From contig CM038222.1 in assembly GCA_021442155.1 (NCBI GenBank), positions 25,592,148 to 25,656,147 of the forward strand: a stretch of 64,000 nucleotides of DNA, read 5' to 3'. Positions within the stretch are counted from its first letter, which is position 1; every line of letters starts with the position of its first letter. The notes beneath the pieces were generated by a model. That model did no database searches. It had not been told where the DNA came from and worked only from the letters and a program-made list of their open reading frames with translations. This document shows, one piece after another, positions 24,801 to 36,619 of this stretch. The DNA is from Cymbidium sinense (taxonomy: Eukaryota; Streptophyta; Magnoliopsida; Asparagales; Orchidaceae). The position numbers were made by a program, and so were the translations under genes.

Positions 24801-26852
24801 GAATTGAAACCCAAAGGTAAAATTAAACAAAATCAAACATTAAATTGAAACATGAACTTAAAGGAGCCTAGCAAAGCCTTACCACACAAACTCTCTTTTA
24901 CACACACTAGATCATTTAGTCATGGACTCTAGATCTAGTTAGATCATTCTATGATTTTCTTTAATCTTATGTGTTGTACTACATCTGTGTGGTATATTGC
25001 TTTAGACGATGCCAAGGCTTTGTTTGTTAGACTAGATGTTAGTTCTTTCTAGATTTAACACTATTTTTTGCAAGGATGCTAAAGGGATCTTGTAATAAAT
25101 AAATCATAAAATTGTATCTTGCTGGTGCTAAAAAATCCTTTAACATAGTCCATAAGATAGGTGGGCAGCAAGCAACTAATGCTATTGTGAAATATAAAGT
25201 GTGTGTGTGTATTTCCTAACATCTATTTTGCTAGGATTTCTTTTAAATTTTAAATGTAAATTTGAGCATAGAATTAGGTTAGGATCTATGGGGTCTAGGA
25301 TTAGCAGGAGCTAACCCAAGCAGGAGATGGTGTAGTGGTCCTGTGAATGGATGTCCCTAAAGAAAGAGACTTTGGAAAGAAGACCCATAGATCTAAACTT
25401 GTAGTTCTAGTGGGTTGTATAAGGCAACGACGCCCATTTTTCTTTCTTCTAGGGTGTACATATCCGACCGCATCGACCTTTTTCTTATATAATTTAATTT
25501 GGCTTGATTTATTTTGGGTGTGCAATAGAAACAACATGCTTTTTCTAGGTTTCTTTCTATGCTATGTTTATGCTGTGATGTATGCCTAGACGTAGGCTCA
25601 TAGGATAAACTAAATTTTTTACCCAACTAAATCAATTGAAACATAAAAATAAATGCAATTCATAATCTTCATATAAAAGCCTAGGCATTAAAGCAAGATA
25701 AAATATGTAGCAACCCTATAGTTGGATGTTTTAACATCATGCATAAATTATATTGTTTCACTCTTGATTAAGGAAGGGCTTCCATCTTTGCCAAAGAACT
25801 TAGGCTTGACCTTTGAGATCCTATGATGAAAGAACACCTTCTTTTATTATTATTTGGCCCATAACCTTTTTCTAATTGCAAGAATTAGGCATAAATTTCA
25901 TTCCTATGACCTAAATGATCTTGAGTCAAAATTCATAAAACCTGAAAAATATGCATTAGTTAGATGCATCCTCATGCCCTACATGATCTTAGGGATGGGG
26001 AGTGAGTCTATTTCTTTCATAAAATGCAAATGCCATCTTGCATTCATGTGACCTAACTTCATAAATTTAAAATATGCTTAGGTGGTGTTAGTTGGTAGCC
26101 TTCCGTGGGTTGTAAGTCCAGAAGAGTCGAATAGGCTAGTTCCCCGTGAGGAGAATGGCCAATGATTTCCAAGATAGAACTAGTCAAGCATCCGACATGT
26201 GTCGAAGCACCAGACTAGGATCTGAAGCATCCTTTTAGGAACAAGTCTTCAACCCTAGGAATTTCTACAATCTTGTGTTATTAGAATCTAAGCCCTAGAT
26301 TTCTAAGAAAATGACAACTAAAATCTAAAATTAAATCCCAAATTTGAAGCCCAGCCATAGGATAGTTGAAATGTCTAATGGTATCCTAATATTAATAGGA
26401 ATTTCATACTCTTTCCCATTTGACTCTTGAAAATGACTCTCTCTAATTTGGACCTCTCCCAATTGAATTTCCAAAAATCAATCCTTTGAAAGCTACCTTA
26501 GTAGTCTTTAAGAATAACCATTTATTTCTTTAATCGAGTATTCTTAGGAAGAGTTCTTCCTAAGATGTAATTAACTATAGAGGCTTGCTTTCCTTTATAG
26601 AAACCATGATCCCAAGATAAAATAAACCATGTTCTACCTTTCCATGTAGTTTAGGAAAATACTCTGGTACACTAAAGGCCCATTAGCCTTAGGAGTATTT
26701 TATTAAAATGATTGAATCCATTACAAGAGAGCATGTTTATCTTCTGAGATAATATGTTTATTCCTTAATGCTGTATTTGGTCATCTAAATAAAATATTTC
26801 TAAACTCTATGTGGTGTCATTTCTTTTCTCTATTCCAGAGAAAACACCAATA
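21820..26852 (+). repeat. 3' LTR (5033 bases)
   Basis: Begins TGTTGACCTCATTTTGGAAG and ends AACACCAATA. It is the counterpart of 9827-14838. Overlapping short frames near 25301-25626 on both strands are chance; no domain is visible. Confidence 0.93.
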
Positions 26853-26857
26853 GATAC
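26853..26857 (+). repeat. Target site duplication GATAC, right copy
   Basis: Matches 9822-9826. The LINE-1 ORF2 reading resumes directly after it with TGGCACTATATTAGAGT. Confidence 0.9.
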
Positions 26858-27906
26858 TTGGCACTATATTAGAGTTAAAAAAATCCTCTTCTCCTATTTT
26901 CCTTAAAATTGGGAATAATATTATTCCTACTTTTTATTCTATTCTTGTGTGGAGAATTTTAAGGGATTGTATTGCTATTGATTCTTTACTCTTAAACAAA
27001 GTTTTTATCCACCCTTTAAATGCATGTGTTGCTATCATATTGAGAATGTTAGTCATGTTTTTGTTAATGGTGCCATTACATCTAAAGTTTGGAGTTGGTA
27101 TGAGGATTTATTTAAATTAAGTTGTTTTAATGGTAATTTAACTTTAATGCAACTTCTTTACTCTTGTTTTTTTAATACCGTTAAAGGGCATATCAAAATT
27201 GTGGTGGCTATTACTTCGATTTGGTTTATTTGGCTTGACAAAAATGATGCTAAGAATCATAATGTGCTTATGAATTATAAGAGGAATATTGCTAGGACTA
27301 AAGATAAGATTTTTTCTTTACATAAGGCTGCTCTACTTAGTGGTACTAATTTTAGAGGTTGCAAGTTTCTTGCCTCTAAATTGGGTATCAATTTTTTTTA
27401 TTGTGACTTGTCTGTGATTATAAAATTATTCATTGGATTAAGCCTCTTAATTGTTGTATTAAATTTAATATTGATGGCTCTTGCATTAGAACAAGTTGAG
27501 TTGTGGTGGTATTTTTAGAAATAATCTTGGGAATATTATCTTTTTCCACCTCTCTCTACTAATTCTATATTTTGCTGAATTGTTGGTTGTTTATCATGCT
27601 CTAAGCTTTGTTTGTATAGAAATTTTCATATTTGGTTGGAATCAATCGAGATGGTTGTTGCTATGATCAATTCTAACCATAAGGGTAATTGAGCTTTTTA
27701 TTAAATTAGAAATATTAAAGCTATTATCTCTAAACTTTCTTTTAAAATTACTCATATTTTAAGAGAAGGTAATGCTTGTGTGGATTTCTTAGCTGGTTTG
27801 GGTTGTAATCTCTAATTTTACTTTGTTTACCAATGTGAATATTTTAAGAAATTAAGAGGGCTATCTAATTTAGATAAATGATTTTCCTTATGTTAGATTT
27901 TCTTAG
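26858..27906 (+). pseudogene. LINE-1 ORF2, 3' part: zf-RVT and RNase H
   Basis: Continuation of the ORF2 that begins at 6890. The zf-RVT region (zinc-binding reverse transcriptase) spans about 26858-27100 with CVCCYHIENVSHVFVNG. A 164-residue open frame covers 27024-27518. The RNase H region begins near 27440 (CIKFNIDGSC) and ends with EGNACVDFLAGLG near 27767-27806. Compared with LINE-2, one frameshift near 27812 separates GCNL from NFTLFTNVNILR. The ancestral stop is probably TAG at 27904-27906. The RNase H is typical of many plant L1 elements. It is inactive because of frameshifts. Confidence 0.8.
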
Positions 27907-28992
27907 ATTTTTTTCTTGCTTTTCTATTGGTGGTTTTCTTGGGGCTTCTATTTGGGAGCTTGGTTGGTTTGTTCGTCTATTCTATTCTCTTTCTTGGCAC
28001 TTTCTATTCTTATTTTATTCTTGTATTTTATAGGTTGAATGCTAGCTTTAGCTATTTTGGTTATCGCTATTATCGATCGCCTTACTTTTATTGTGGTATC
28101 TCTTGGGTTTATTTTTGGCTTTTGGTTGGTTAGTTCTTTTCTGGGGGCTTTGTGGTTGGTCTTTTTGAACTTCTTGGTTTTGGGTGCCTTCTCTGGATGT
28201 GATGTTGGCTGTGCTTTCTATTTTATTTTAGCAGTTGGGTTTTGGTTTTGGGAGTGGTTTACTTTCCTTTGTGGTTTTGGTGGTTGTGTTGTTACTTATT
28301 TTGGTGGTGGGTCTTTTTTTTTTTTCTTTAGTCTGGTTGAGTTGGTGAGTTTATTTGCTTGCTTCTCTTCTTCCCCTTGCTTCATGATATTTCCTCCTTG
28401 GTTGGTGACTTTGTTTCTTTCTCCTACTACTTTGGGTGGTTGGATGGTTGTTAGCTTGAATTTTTTCTTTGTTGGCTCAATTTTTCTATTATTGCTGATT
28501 CTATTGTTGCTATTCTTCCTTTTGGTGGTTCTAGATCTTTATTGGTTATTATGTGTGCTCTGGTGCCTTTGTGAGGTTTGTTGGCTATGATGGCTAGGAT
28601 GTTTACTCTTTTTGTTGGTTGGTGGCATTTTGTGACTATAACCCTCCTTTGGAGTTTACACAAATTTTGTTGCCCCTTCTAAAGTTTGTGATTGATCCTG
28701 AGTTTTTTTTTCTTTTCATTTCTTTTTTTATGTTTTATTTTATTTTAATTGTTTATCTCGCTTTTAGTTTTTTTTGGTTTCCTTCATTTGCTCTTGGTCT
28801 CTTCGTGGTATGCTAACTGCTCAGTGGATTTTGTTATAGCTATTTTTTTTAGTTTTCCTCTTTTTTATTTTGTATTTAGAGGATTTTTCTCTTGTCTTTT
28901 GTAGCTCTTGAGGTAGTCTTTGAGATTTATCCCTTTAAGGACATTGTATCCTTCACTTTTGGTAATAAAATTCTTACCAAAAGAAAAAAAAA
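27907..28992 (+). other. LINE-1 3' region (T/G-rich) with poly(A)
   Basis: About 1.1 kb of strongly T- and G-rich plus strand following ORF2 and ending CTTACCAAAAG plus an A run. LINE-2 has an equivalent region. The T-rich composition creates long open frames of Leu, Phe, Val and Trp (for example 28039-28590, 183 codons) that look like membrane proteins but lack any family match, so I treat the region as untranslated. Confidence 0.7.
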
Positions 28993-30057
28993 CCTAAACC
29001 CTAAACCCTAATCATAAAACCCTAAAACCCTAAACCCTAAACCCTAAACCCTAAACCCTAAACCATAAATCGTAAACCATAAACCCCTAAACCCTAAAAC
29101 CATAAACTATAAACCCTAAATCCTAAAGTCTAAACCCTAAAAACATAAAAACCTAAACCTAAACTTAATAAAACCTAAAAATAAAATAAAATAAAAACTT
29201 AAGCTAAAACATAAACCTAAACCTAAAAGTAAAATAAAATAAAAAATAAATAAAAACTAAAATAAAAAAATAAATAAAATAAAATAAACCTAAGAATAAA
29301 AACCTAAATAAAATAAAACTAAACATAAATAAAAAATAAAATAAACCTAAAATAAAAAAAAAAATAAAACTAAATAAAAAAAAAACCTAAACCTAAAAAA
29401 ATAAACCTAAAAAAAATAAAAAAACTAAAACCTAAACTATAATTAAAAAAAAAAAACCTAAACCTAAAATAAAAAATAAAATAAAAAATAAAAAATAATT
29501 AAACCTAAACTAATAAATAAACTAAAATAAATAAAATAAACCTAAACCTAAACTAAATAAAATAAAATAAACTAATAAATCTAAACCTAAATAAAAAATA
29601 AACCTAAAAATAAAAAATAAAACTAAACTATAAAATAAAATAAAATAAATTAAAAAATAAACTAAACTAAATAAAATAAAAAATTAAATAAAAAAATAAA
29701 CTAAACTAAATAAAAAAAATAAAGAAATATACTAAATAAACCTAAACCTACCGGTTTACTAAATTTTCTTTTTTTTAAAAAAAAAACCTTAAACCCTAAA
29801 TCCTAAACCCTAAACCTACAACCCTAAACCCTAAACCCTAAACCCTAAACCCAAATCCCTAATCCTAAAACCTAAACCCTAAACCCTAAAAGCATAAACT
29901 CTAAATCCCTAGACCCAAAACCCAAAACCCTAAACCCTAAACCATAAGCCTTAAACCTTAAACCACAAACCCTAAACCTAGACCAAAAGTAACTAAATAA
30001 ATTAAGAAATAAACCTAAAGCCTAAAACCTAATAAACCTAAACCTAAACCTAAACCC

Positions 30058-30434
30058 TAAGCATGGTAGAACATCACTTAACCAAGCTCAAATTTGCTAG
30101 GGATATGGAGGTGTGGTCGGAGTGGTGGTTATGGAGGCTGAGGAGCAGAGGTTACAACCGTGGTTATGGGAGAGAGATCGGGATATTATGGTGGATTACT
30201 AGAGAGGGTGGTTATGATGGGAACCAAGGAAACTGAAGAATAGTTGATCCACCTACCGCTTATGGAACTATGTCTTTATAGAGATATTTTAGTTATCTAG
30301 GGTTTTGATTTGCTTTATGGCTCATTTTTTTATCTATGTCCCACTTGTGTCTTAGAAAACTTGGTGTGTTATTTGGTTGATGAAATCGAAAGGAAGAAAT
30401 ATTGAATATGAATTTATTTTCTATGGAAAAAAAA
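30058..30434 (+). pseudogene. GRP7-like retrocopy B
   Basis: Fragment of the same glycine-rich RNA-binding protein retrocopy as A. It starts at ATGGTAGAACATCACTTAACCA (shortened relative to the others), keeps glycine-rich coding traces (TATGGAGG, GGTTACAACCGTGGTTATGG), the GAGAGATCGGGATATTATGG segment and the 3'UTR (ACTATGTCTTTATAGAGATA; TTATTTGGTTGATGAAATCG) and ends in poly(A) near 30427-30434. There are many small deletions and no open frame. It is the most eroded of the plus-strand copies in its coding half. Confidence 0.75.
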
Positions 30435-30840
30435 CCAAAAACCTTAAACCCTAAACTACAACTTGAACCCTAAACTAAAGCCTAAACCTAAACTAAAACT
30501 AAACTTAAACCTAAACCTATAACTAAACCTAAACCTTAAACCTAAACCCTAAACCTTAAACCCTAAACCCAAGCCTAAACTAAACCCTAAACCTAAACTT
30601 AAACCTAAACCTAAACCTAAACCTAAACCCTAAACCCTAAACCTAAACCTAAACCTAAGTTTCTAAACTAACCTTAACCCTAATCTTAAACTAAAATTTT
30701 AAACTCTAAAGTCTAAACCCTAAAGTCTAAACCTAAACAACCTAAACTTGCTAACCTAAACCCTAAACCTTAAACTCTAAACCCTAAACCTTAAAAACCC
30801 TAAACCTTAAAGCCTAAACACTAAACCATAAACCCTAAAT

Positions 30841-30940
30841 CTTAACCCTAACCCTAACCCTAACTCCTAACCCTAAACCTTAACCCTAACCCTAACCTTA
30901 ACCCCAACCCTAACCCTAACCCTAACCCCAAACCCAAAAA
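30841..30940. repeat. CCCTAA hexamer variant block
   Basis: About 90 bases of mostly AACCCT units (TTAGGG-type, six bases) with variants AACCTT and AACCCC, directly left of the LINE-2 5' end. It contrasts with the seven-base CCCTAAA units elsewhere in the window. Confidence 0.85.
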
Positions 30941-31118
30941 CCCTCCCTCCCTCCCGAGCGCTCTCTTCTCTCTAGTGATTTTTGCATCCCTCTTAGTGGC
31001 ATCCTGCCTGGGATCGCAATTTTAGCTTCAATTTTGATGGAATTCAAAGGCTTGAATGGCATATGTCTGATTACATGATGCTTCATCCTTAATCATGACT
31101 ATGGTGAGTTTGATTCAT

Positions 31119-32589
31119 ATGGCTCCACCTTAAATTTTGGATGCTTTGGCTAAGACATTTTTGGATCGGGCCCAAATGCTACAAATTCTACTAAATCATT
31201 TAAGGAAGCTCTAGTAAGGCTTCTCACCTGTTGAGTTGGTTAATCTCATTTTGACTTCTTTCATGGTTTGCCAATCATTATGTGCTCGATGTGGATGTTG
31301 AATTGTTGGTGAAACCATTTGAATTCTCTCTTGTTAGAAAATTTTCTTTACGTCATCAAAATTTGGATAAAATCTACACCTTTTTTATCATCTTAAGCTT
31401 ATGAGTGCCTTCTCAATTGGTCTTATTGACCCTCAGCATATTCTGATTCAATTTTCTAATGATCTAGATTATTCATGTATTTTTGTGCATCACTCTTCAT
31501 CTTTAATTATCAAATGCTTATCAAGTGGTCACCCCTTTTGACATTAAGGAGGAATCTCTTATTGTCCTGGGGTTATCTCTTCCTAATATGCCCATTCATT
31601 TTGTTACACATCATGTGCTTTTTCCAGTTGGGGCTCTTTTTTGTCAGCCTTTGCAACTTGACCAAGCGATCGCTGAGCGATCTCCCTTCTGTGGCTCAAA
31701 TCCTAGTGGAATTAGACATAACTAAAAAATACCCTAAGGAAGTTTGGATTGGCTCTGAAAAATATGGGTATTCATAAAAGGTTGAATTGGAGAATCTTTT
31801 GTTTTTTGTTCTAACTATAAAATTCATGGCCATGAAAATTCTGATTGCTTTATTCTCCATCCTCATTTAAAAAAGAGAAATCCTCCCAAATAAAATCTTG
31901 TTCCTAGTCATAAGCTGATCGCTACATATGTTCAAAAATCAACCTCAGATCCTAAGAATGGTATGAAGGCTATTGAGGTTGATTCCTTGAATATTAGGGT
32001 CATTTCTGTTGAACCAATTTTGAATCCTACTTTGCTATGGCTTGTAATTTTCAATGGAAAGATGATTTACCTCTTACCTCTTCTTTAAATTTAAAAATTT
32101 CTAAAATAACAAATTTTCAAGGTTATTGATGATGATTCTATTTCCTTTGATTCTATCCTTGCTTCTATGCCAACTTTGATCAATGAAAATTAAGTTTTCA
32201 ATGAGGATTTAAATGATGTCAACCAGGCTAAAAATATTTCTGATCTGGATTTAACTATCTGTGCTTTTAATGGTTCTAAATCATCACCGTCTCTCATTTC
32301 TAATCTTGATATTCATGTTAATCCTATTTTTCAACTTAATTTGGATTTGGAAGAGGGTGAACTCCCCTATAAACACTTGGAGAAGTCTCTTAAATTGGTG
32401 ACCAATGTTACTAAATCTTACTGATGATGACTCTGGGGAAAAAGGAAATGGTTTTCAAACTTATCATGCCAAAAAAAAAAAAGTGTTAAAAATTAGCCTC
32501 ATAAACTCTAAAACACTAGATCTACTATACTCTCACTCTTCTCTTAATTATCCTTTTCTTTTCCCCTTTTACTTCATTATTATGTTTAA
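31119..32589 (+). pseudogene. LINE-2 ORF1 (gag-like, DUF4283 domain), broken
   Basis: Possible start at ATG 31119 (MAPP, stop, ILDALAKT), then NSTKSF-KEAL as in LINE-1 (SFKDAL). DUF4283-like motifs are FSNDLDYSCIFVHH near 31451-31495, ESLIVLGLSLPNMPIHF near 31549 and VAQILVELDITKKYPKEVWI near 31691-31750. The C-terminal half is Ser/Asp/Leu-rich with no domain. The stop TAA at 32587-32589 overlaps the ORF2 start by the same ATGTTTAA seen in LINE-1. Several frame changes and stops mean no protein. The role in intact elements is RNA binding. Confidence 0.75.
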
Positions 32590-35500
32590 TTTTCTTATTG
32601 AATATTAGAGGGATTGGTACCCTATATTCGTAATCATATTAGAAATCTTTCGCATTTATAATATTTCTTTACTCATTATTTTGGAACCTTTTATTCATGC
32701 TAATAAAATTAATCATGTTGCTAGAATGATCGGCTACAACAAATTTTACCCAATGTTAGTAATAAGATCCGGTGTTTTGGAATAATTTCATTGAGGTTTT
32801 TATTATTGATGATTTTGAACAAGTTGTTAATGCTCAAATCTCTTATGGTGACTATTGTGTTTTGAGCTCTTTATTTATGCTTCTTGTTATAGATCCGGTC
32901 AAACCTCCTTTGGGATAATTTGAGAAATTTTGCTTCCTCGGTTAACAAACCTTAGTTTGTGGATGGTGATTTCAACATAATTTTATTTTCTTTAGAAATG
33001 GAGTGGTGGTTGCTCTCCAAATATTTATTCTACAAAATAATTTTCCAATATGATCTTTGATTGTTATTTAGTTGATATTGGCTCTAGGGTTCTAATTACA
33101 CTTGGGAAAACTTCAGACTTTGGCATAGGTTGGACATGATTCTTTTTAATACTCACTGGATTACTCAATGGCCAATTACTTATGTTGATCATTTAAGTAG
33201 AACCTTGTCTAATCATGCTCCTCTTCTGGTTTCTATTAAACATTATTCTAATAAATTAAAAAACTCCTCTCCTTTTAGATTTTAGAACATGTGGATTCAA
33301 CATATTAATTTTTTTTTATGTTGTAGTAAATAATTTGAAAGCCCCTTCACATCATGATAATTCAATTATGGGGATGAATAGACTTTGGTTAAAACATAAA
33401 AGACTTAAACAAAATTTGGGTTGGTGGAACAAGCATTGTTTCAAAAACATTTTTACTAATATTAAAGACATGGAAATTTTGGTTTATGATCTTGAAGTCT
33501 CAGTTATGTCTAATCCTTCTAAGCTTACATAATTGATCAAGTGAAAGATAAACTTGTCAATTTTAAAATATGGAAGAGACTTACCGCCAAAAAAGCTAGT
33601 AGTAAAGATATTATGGATGGTGACAGGAATACTAGGTATTTCCATGCTTTGGTTAAGAAAAAGAGAGCTTTGAATAATATTCAAAAAATTAAAAATGACT
33701 ACGAAGATTGGATTATGGATAAAAATGAGATTAAGGATTTAGTTATTAATTACTTTATAAATATGCTTAACAAGAATTGCTCTTATGAAGCTACTTCCAA
33801 TTCTCACTTGATTCTTTCCATTATTAATAATGATGATAATGATTTGCTTACCATTGTGCCTAATGAAGATGAATTTTTTAAAGTAATAAATAGCATGAAC
33901 ATTGATTCTGTTGCTAGTCCGAGGGTTTCACTACTCAATTTTTTCAGAAATGTTGGTTTATCATTAAAAATGATTTGATTGAGGCTGTGATTGATTTTTT
34001 AATGGTAATCCTTTTCCCAAATATTTTTCTATTACTTTTATTATTCTCATACCAAAAAAAGATAACCTGGATTATTGGGGTGATTTTAGACCTATTAGTC
34101 TTTGCACTTTCTTCAATAATCTAATTTCTAAAATCCTTACCAACAAACTTTGTCCTTTACATAATAAAATTATCTCCCTCAACCCAACTGGTTTTGTTAG
34201 AGGTAAATCTACTTTTGATAATATTTTACTTGCTAATGAACTAATTCATGATCTTGATGCCAAGACTAGAGGGGGCAACATTCTTTTCAAATTAAATATT
34301 ACCAAAGCCTTTGATAACATCTCTTGGGACTTCCTTTTCTAGATTTTGAATTTATTTGGGTTTTCTAAAAAATTATTTTTCTTATCAAAAATTGTATCAA
34401 TAATGCGTTTTGATTTTGCTTAATGGGGAAGCCTGGTTTCTTTCCTCTTCCCATGGCTTAAGACAAGGGGATCCCTTATCTCTAGCTTTATTTATTATTA
34501 TTATTGAGTACTTATCTAGGAGCATCAATGATTTATTCTTAAATAATTCTAGTATGTACTACAAAACTCTTGGTGGTCTCCTTGTTTCCCATCTAAGTTT
34601 TGTTAATCATTTTATTATTTTTGCAATGCTTCTATTCATCACATCAAGCATCTTAAGAATTTTTTAAATAAATTTGGTAGAAAAAGTGGCCTTTTGATAA
34701 ATGATAAAAAAAGCTATTTATCACTTCCTCTAGCATCTCCAACACTAAACTCAATCAAATCCTTCATATCACTAATTTTAAACATCAATAATTACCTCTA
34801 AGTACTTGGGTGCTCCTCTCTTTAAAGGCCCAAAATGTTCACATTCTTTTACGAGTTAATTCAAAAAATTTCAAATAAAATATCTATTTGGGAATTCCAT
34901 TTACTATGCTTTGGTGGTAGGCTCACTATCCTTAAAAGCACTCTCAACTCTATGCCTCTTAATTTGATTCAAACTATTATTCCCACTAATGCTACACTTA
35001 TCGAATTGATCGCTTAACAAATTTATTGGGGCTCTAATAATTCTACCAAAAGAATGCATTGGACATCTTGGAATAAATGTTGTGGTCCTTTGATGAAGGT
35101 GCTCTTGGTTGCAAACCTTTGTGAAGCTATCATGCATTTTCTCATAAACTTTGGTGGAAATTCAAAAGAATGATAGCCTTTGGGCTAATTTTATGATGAA
35201 AAATATTGCCAAGGTAAACACCCTCTTAACTATGCTTATAAAGTTGGTGACTCTCGATTTGGAAAAGGCTTTGTTCCATTAAATGGGTTGTCAATCATTA
35301 ATATCGGGTATCCAATAAATTTTCCTTTTTTCTAGCAAGACAATTGATGGGCATCAGTTCTATTGACACCCATTTATCTACCCACTCTACTACTACTATC
35401 AAAGTTAATTATTTTTGGCTTAATAACAATTGGAATGAAACAAACTTGAGAACTATATCCTATTTCTCTTATTGACAACTTTAGAAATATTCCCATTTCT

Positions 35501-36619
35501 TCTAACAAACCCGACCAAATTGTTTTAAACTTTCTCATAATGGTGATTTTGTTCTTAAAGAGATTTGGAACTTTATTAGAGATAAACATCACCCTTCTAA
35601 TTTTTTTATTAAACTTTGGAACATTATCAGTCCCATTTCCAGTTTGGTTTTAGGTTGGAGGAATTTGAATAAATATATCCTTGTGGACTCTTTGCACTAG
35701 ACTAAAGGGTTTTATTTACCTTCAAAGTGCTATTGTTGCTTTCATATTGAAAATGTAAATCATGTTTTGTCAATGGAGCTGTTGCTTCTAAATTATGGTT
35801 TTGGTATGATGATTTATTTAATACCAAATATTTTCATGGTTCTCTTTCTTTATATCAACTTCTGGAAGCCTATTTCAAAAACACTGTGAAAGGTCATATA
35901 AAAGTTTTAAATGCTATTACTATTATCTGATTCATCTGGATGGATACAAATGATGCTAAATATCGTGGTATTCCTATGAACCATAAAAGGATCTTGGCTA
36001 GAACTACATAAAAATTCATGCTCATTTTAAAGCCAATCTTATAAGTAACAATCATTTTAGAGGTTACAAATTTGGCTAAAAAATTGGGTATCATTTTTTT
36101 GATCTAGACTCTCATAAAGGTGCTAGGATTATCCGCTGATCAAACCTAAAGACAATGTGATTAAAGTTAATAGATGGTTCTATTGCTTCCAATAAATATG
36201 GTTGTGGTGGTATCCTTAGGGATTCTAAAGGTACATCATTTGTGCTTTTGCTTATCCTCTCAAAGCCTATTTTGTTCTCTTTCGAGCTTATGGTTATTAA
36301 TAAAGCAATTGAAATTTGTTTGAATAAAGGTTTCCTCAACATCTGATTGAAGTTGATGCTCTCTTGCTTGACATCCTTAATTCCAATAAAAATGGGAATG
36401 CTGAATTATTTTATCTTCTTAATCATACTAAAATTCTGCTTTCATGTCTGTTTTAAAATTTCCCACATCCTTCATGAAGGTAATGGTTGTGCTGATTATT
36501 TAGCTAATTTTGGTGCCAACTTAACTAATTTCACTTTATTTGACAACTAAACATTGCCTAAATTATTAAGAGGTTTGGTTAATTTGGATAACACTGGATT
36601 GCCTTATCTCAGATTATAA
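32582..36619 (+). pseudogene. LINE-2 ORF2: endonuclease, reverse transcriptase, zf-RVT, RNase H; broken
   Basis: Begins ATG 32582 (MFNFLI; a one-base loss then hides LNIRGIG). The endonuclease shows DGDFN near 32961 and SNHAP near 33210 (SDHAP expected). The RT shows GDRNTRYFHAL near 33620, GDFRPISLCTFFNNLISKIL near 34080, NPTGFVRGKSTFDNILLANE near 34180, ITKAFDNISWDF near 34300, LRQGDPLSLALF near 34455 and FVNHFIIF near 34605, where FADD is expected, so both catalytic aspartates are lost. zf-RVT lies at about 35540-35900 (CYCCFHIENVNHV). RNase H ends with HEGNGCADYLANFGANLTNF near 36473-36535 and a stop at 36617-36619. Several open pieces remain (up to 145 codons at 33541-33978). Confidence 0.85.

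Larger units (their letters stand above)
9827..26852 (+). mobile_element. LARD-like LTR retrotransposon with about 5-kb LTRs, nested in LINE-1
   Basis: Two direct repeats (9827-14838 and 21820-26852, 5012 and 5033 bases) flank a 6981-base internal region. The LTR tips form the inverted pair TGTTG...CAACA, each copy missing one base of it (TATTG at the left tip of the 5' LTR, CAATA at the right tip of the 3' LTR). A GATAC target duplication flanks the whole. The internal region has no complete gag-pol; it keeps traces of a Tat-like protease and pre-RT segment plus long tandem repeats. No clear primer-binding site adjoins the 5' LTR, and the purine tract before the 3' LTR is weak (ATTGGGG). This fits a non-autonomous large retrotransposon derivative that depended on a Tat-lineage partner. 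Confidence 0.9.
5216..28992 (+). mobile_element. LINE-1: plant L1-type non-LTR retrotransposon, split by an LTR element
   Basis: A complete-looking LINE in plus orientation, about 6.7 kb once the nested 9827-26852 insertion and one target duplication are removed. It starts abruptly after CCTAAACCC array sequence with a C/T-rich leader, carries ORF1 (DUF4283-like) and ORF2 (endonuclease, reverse transcriptase, zf-RVT, RNase H), has a 1.1-kb T-rich 3' region and ends in poly(A) directly against CCTAAACCC. Both ORFs are broken by stops and frameshifts. The target site duplication cannot be defined because both flanks are the same repeat. It is a sister of LINE-2 at 30.9 kb, with matching order and wording of domains. 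Confidence 0.9.
28993..30940. repeat. Array B: composite telomere-like satellite between the two LINEs
   Basis: In order: a CCCTAAA block (28993-29140), an A+T-rich CTAAA/TAAA block (29141-29746, no gene), a junction box CCTACCGGTTTACTAAATTT at 29747, a CCCTAAA block (29780-29970), the leader motif AGTAACTAAATAAATTA near 29988, GRP copy B, and a long telomere-like block (30440-30940) that shifts from CCTAAA to CCCTAA units. Same module order as arrays A, C and D. Confidence 0.9.

Noticed and set aside
25301..25626. Overlapping 77-80-codon frames on both strands in the 3' LTR
   Set aside because: Mutually overlapping, and broken in the 5' LTR counterpart near 13320-13600.
28039..28590. 183-codon hydrophobic open frame, membrane-protein-like
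   Set aside because: It lies in the T/G-rich LINE-1 3' region; several frames are open at once and all give Leu/Phe/Val-rich text. No family resemblance and no start context.
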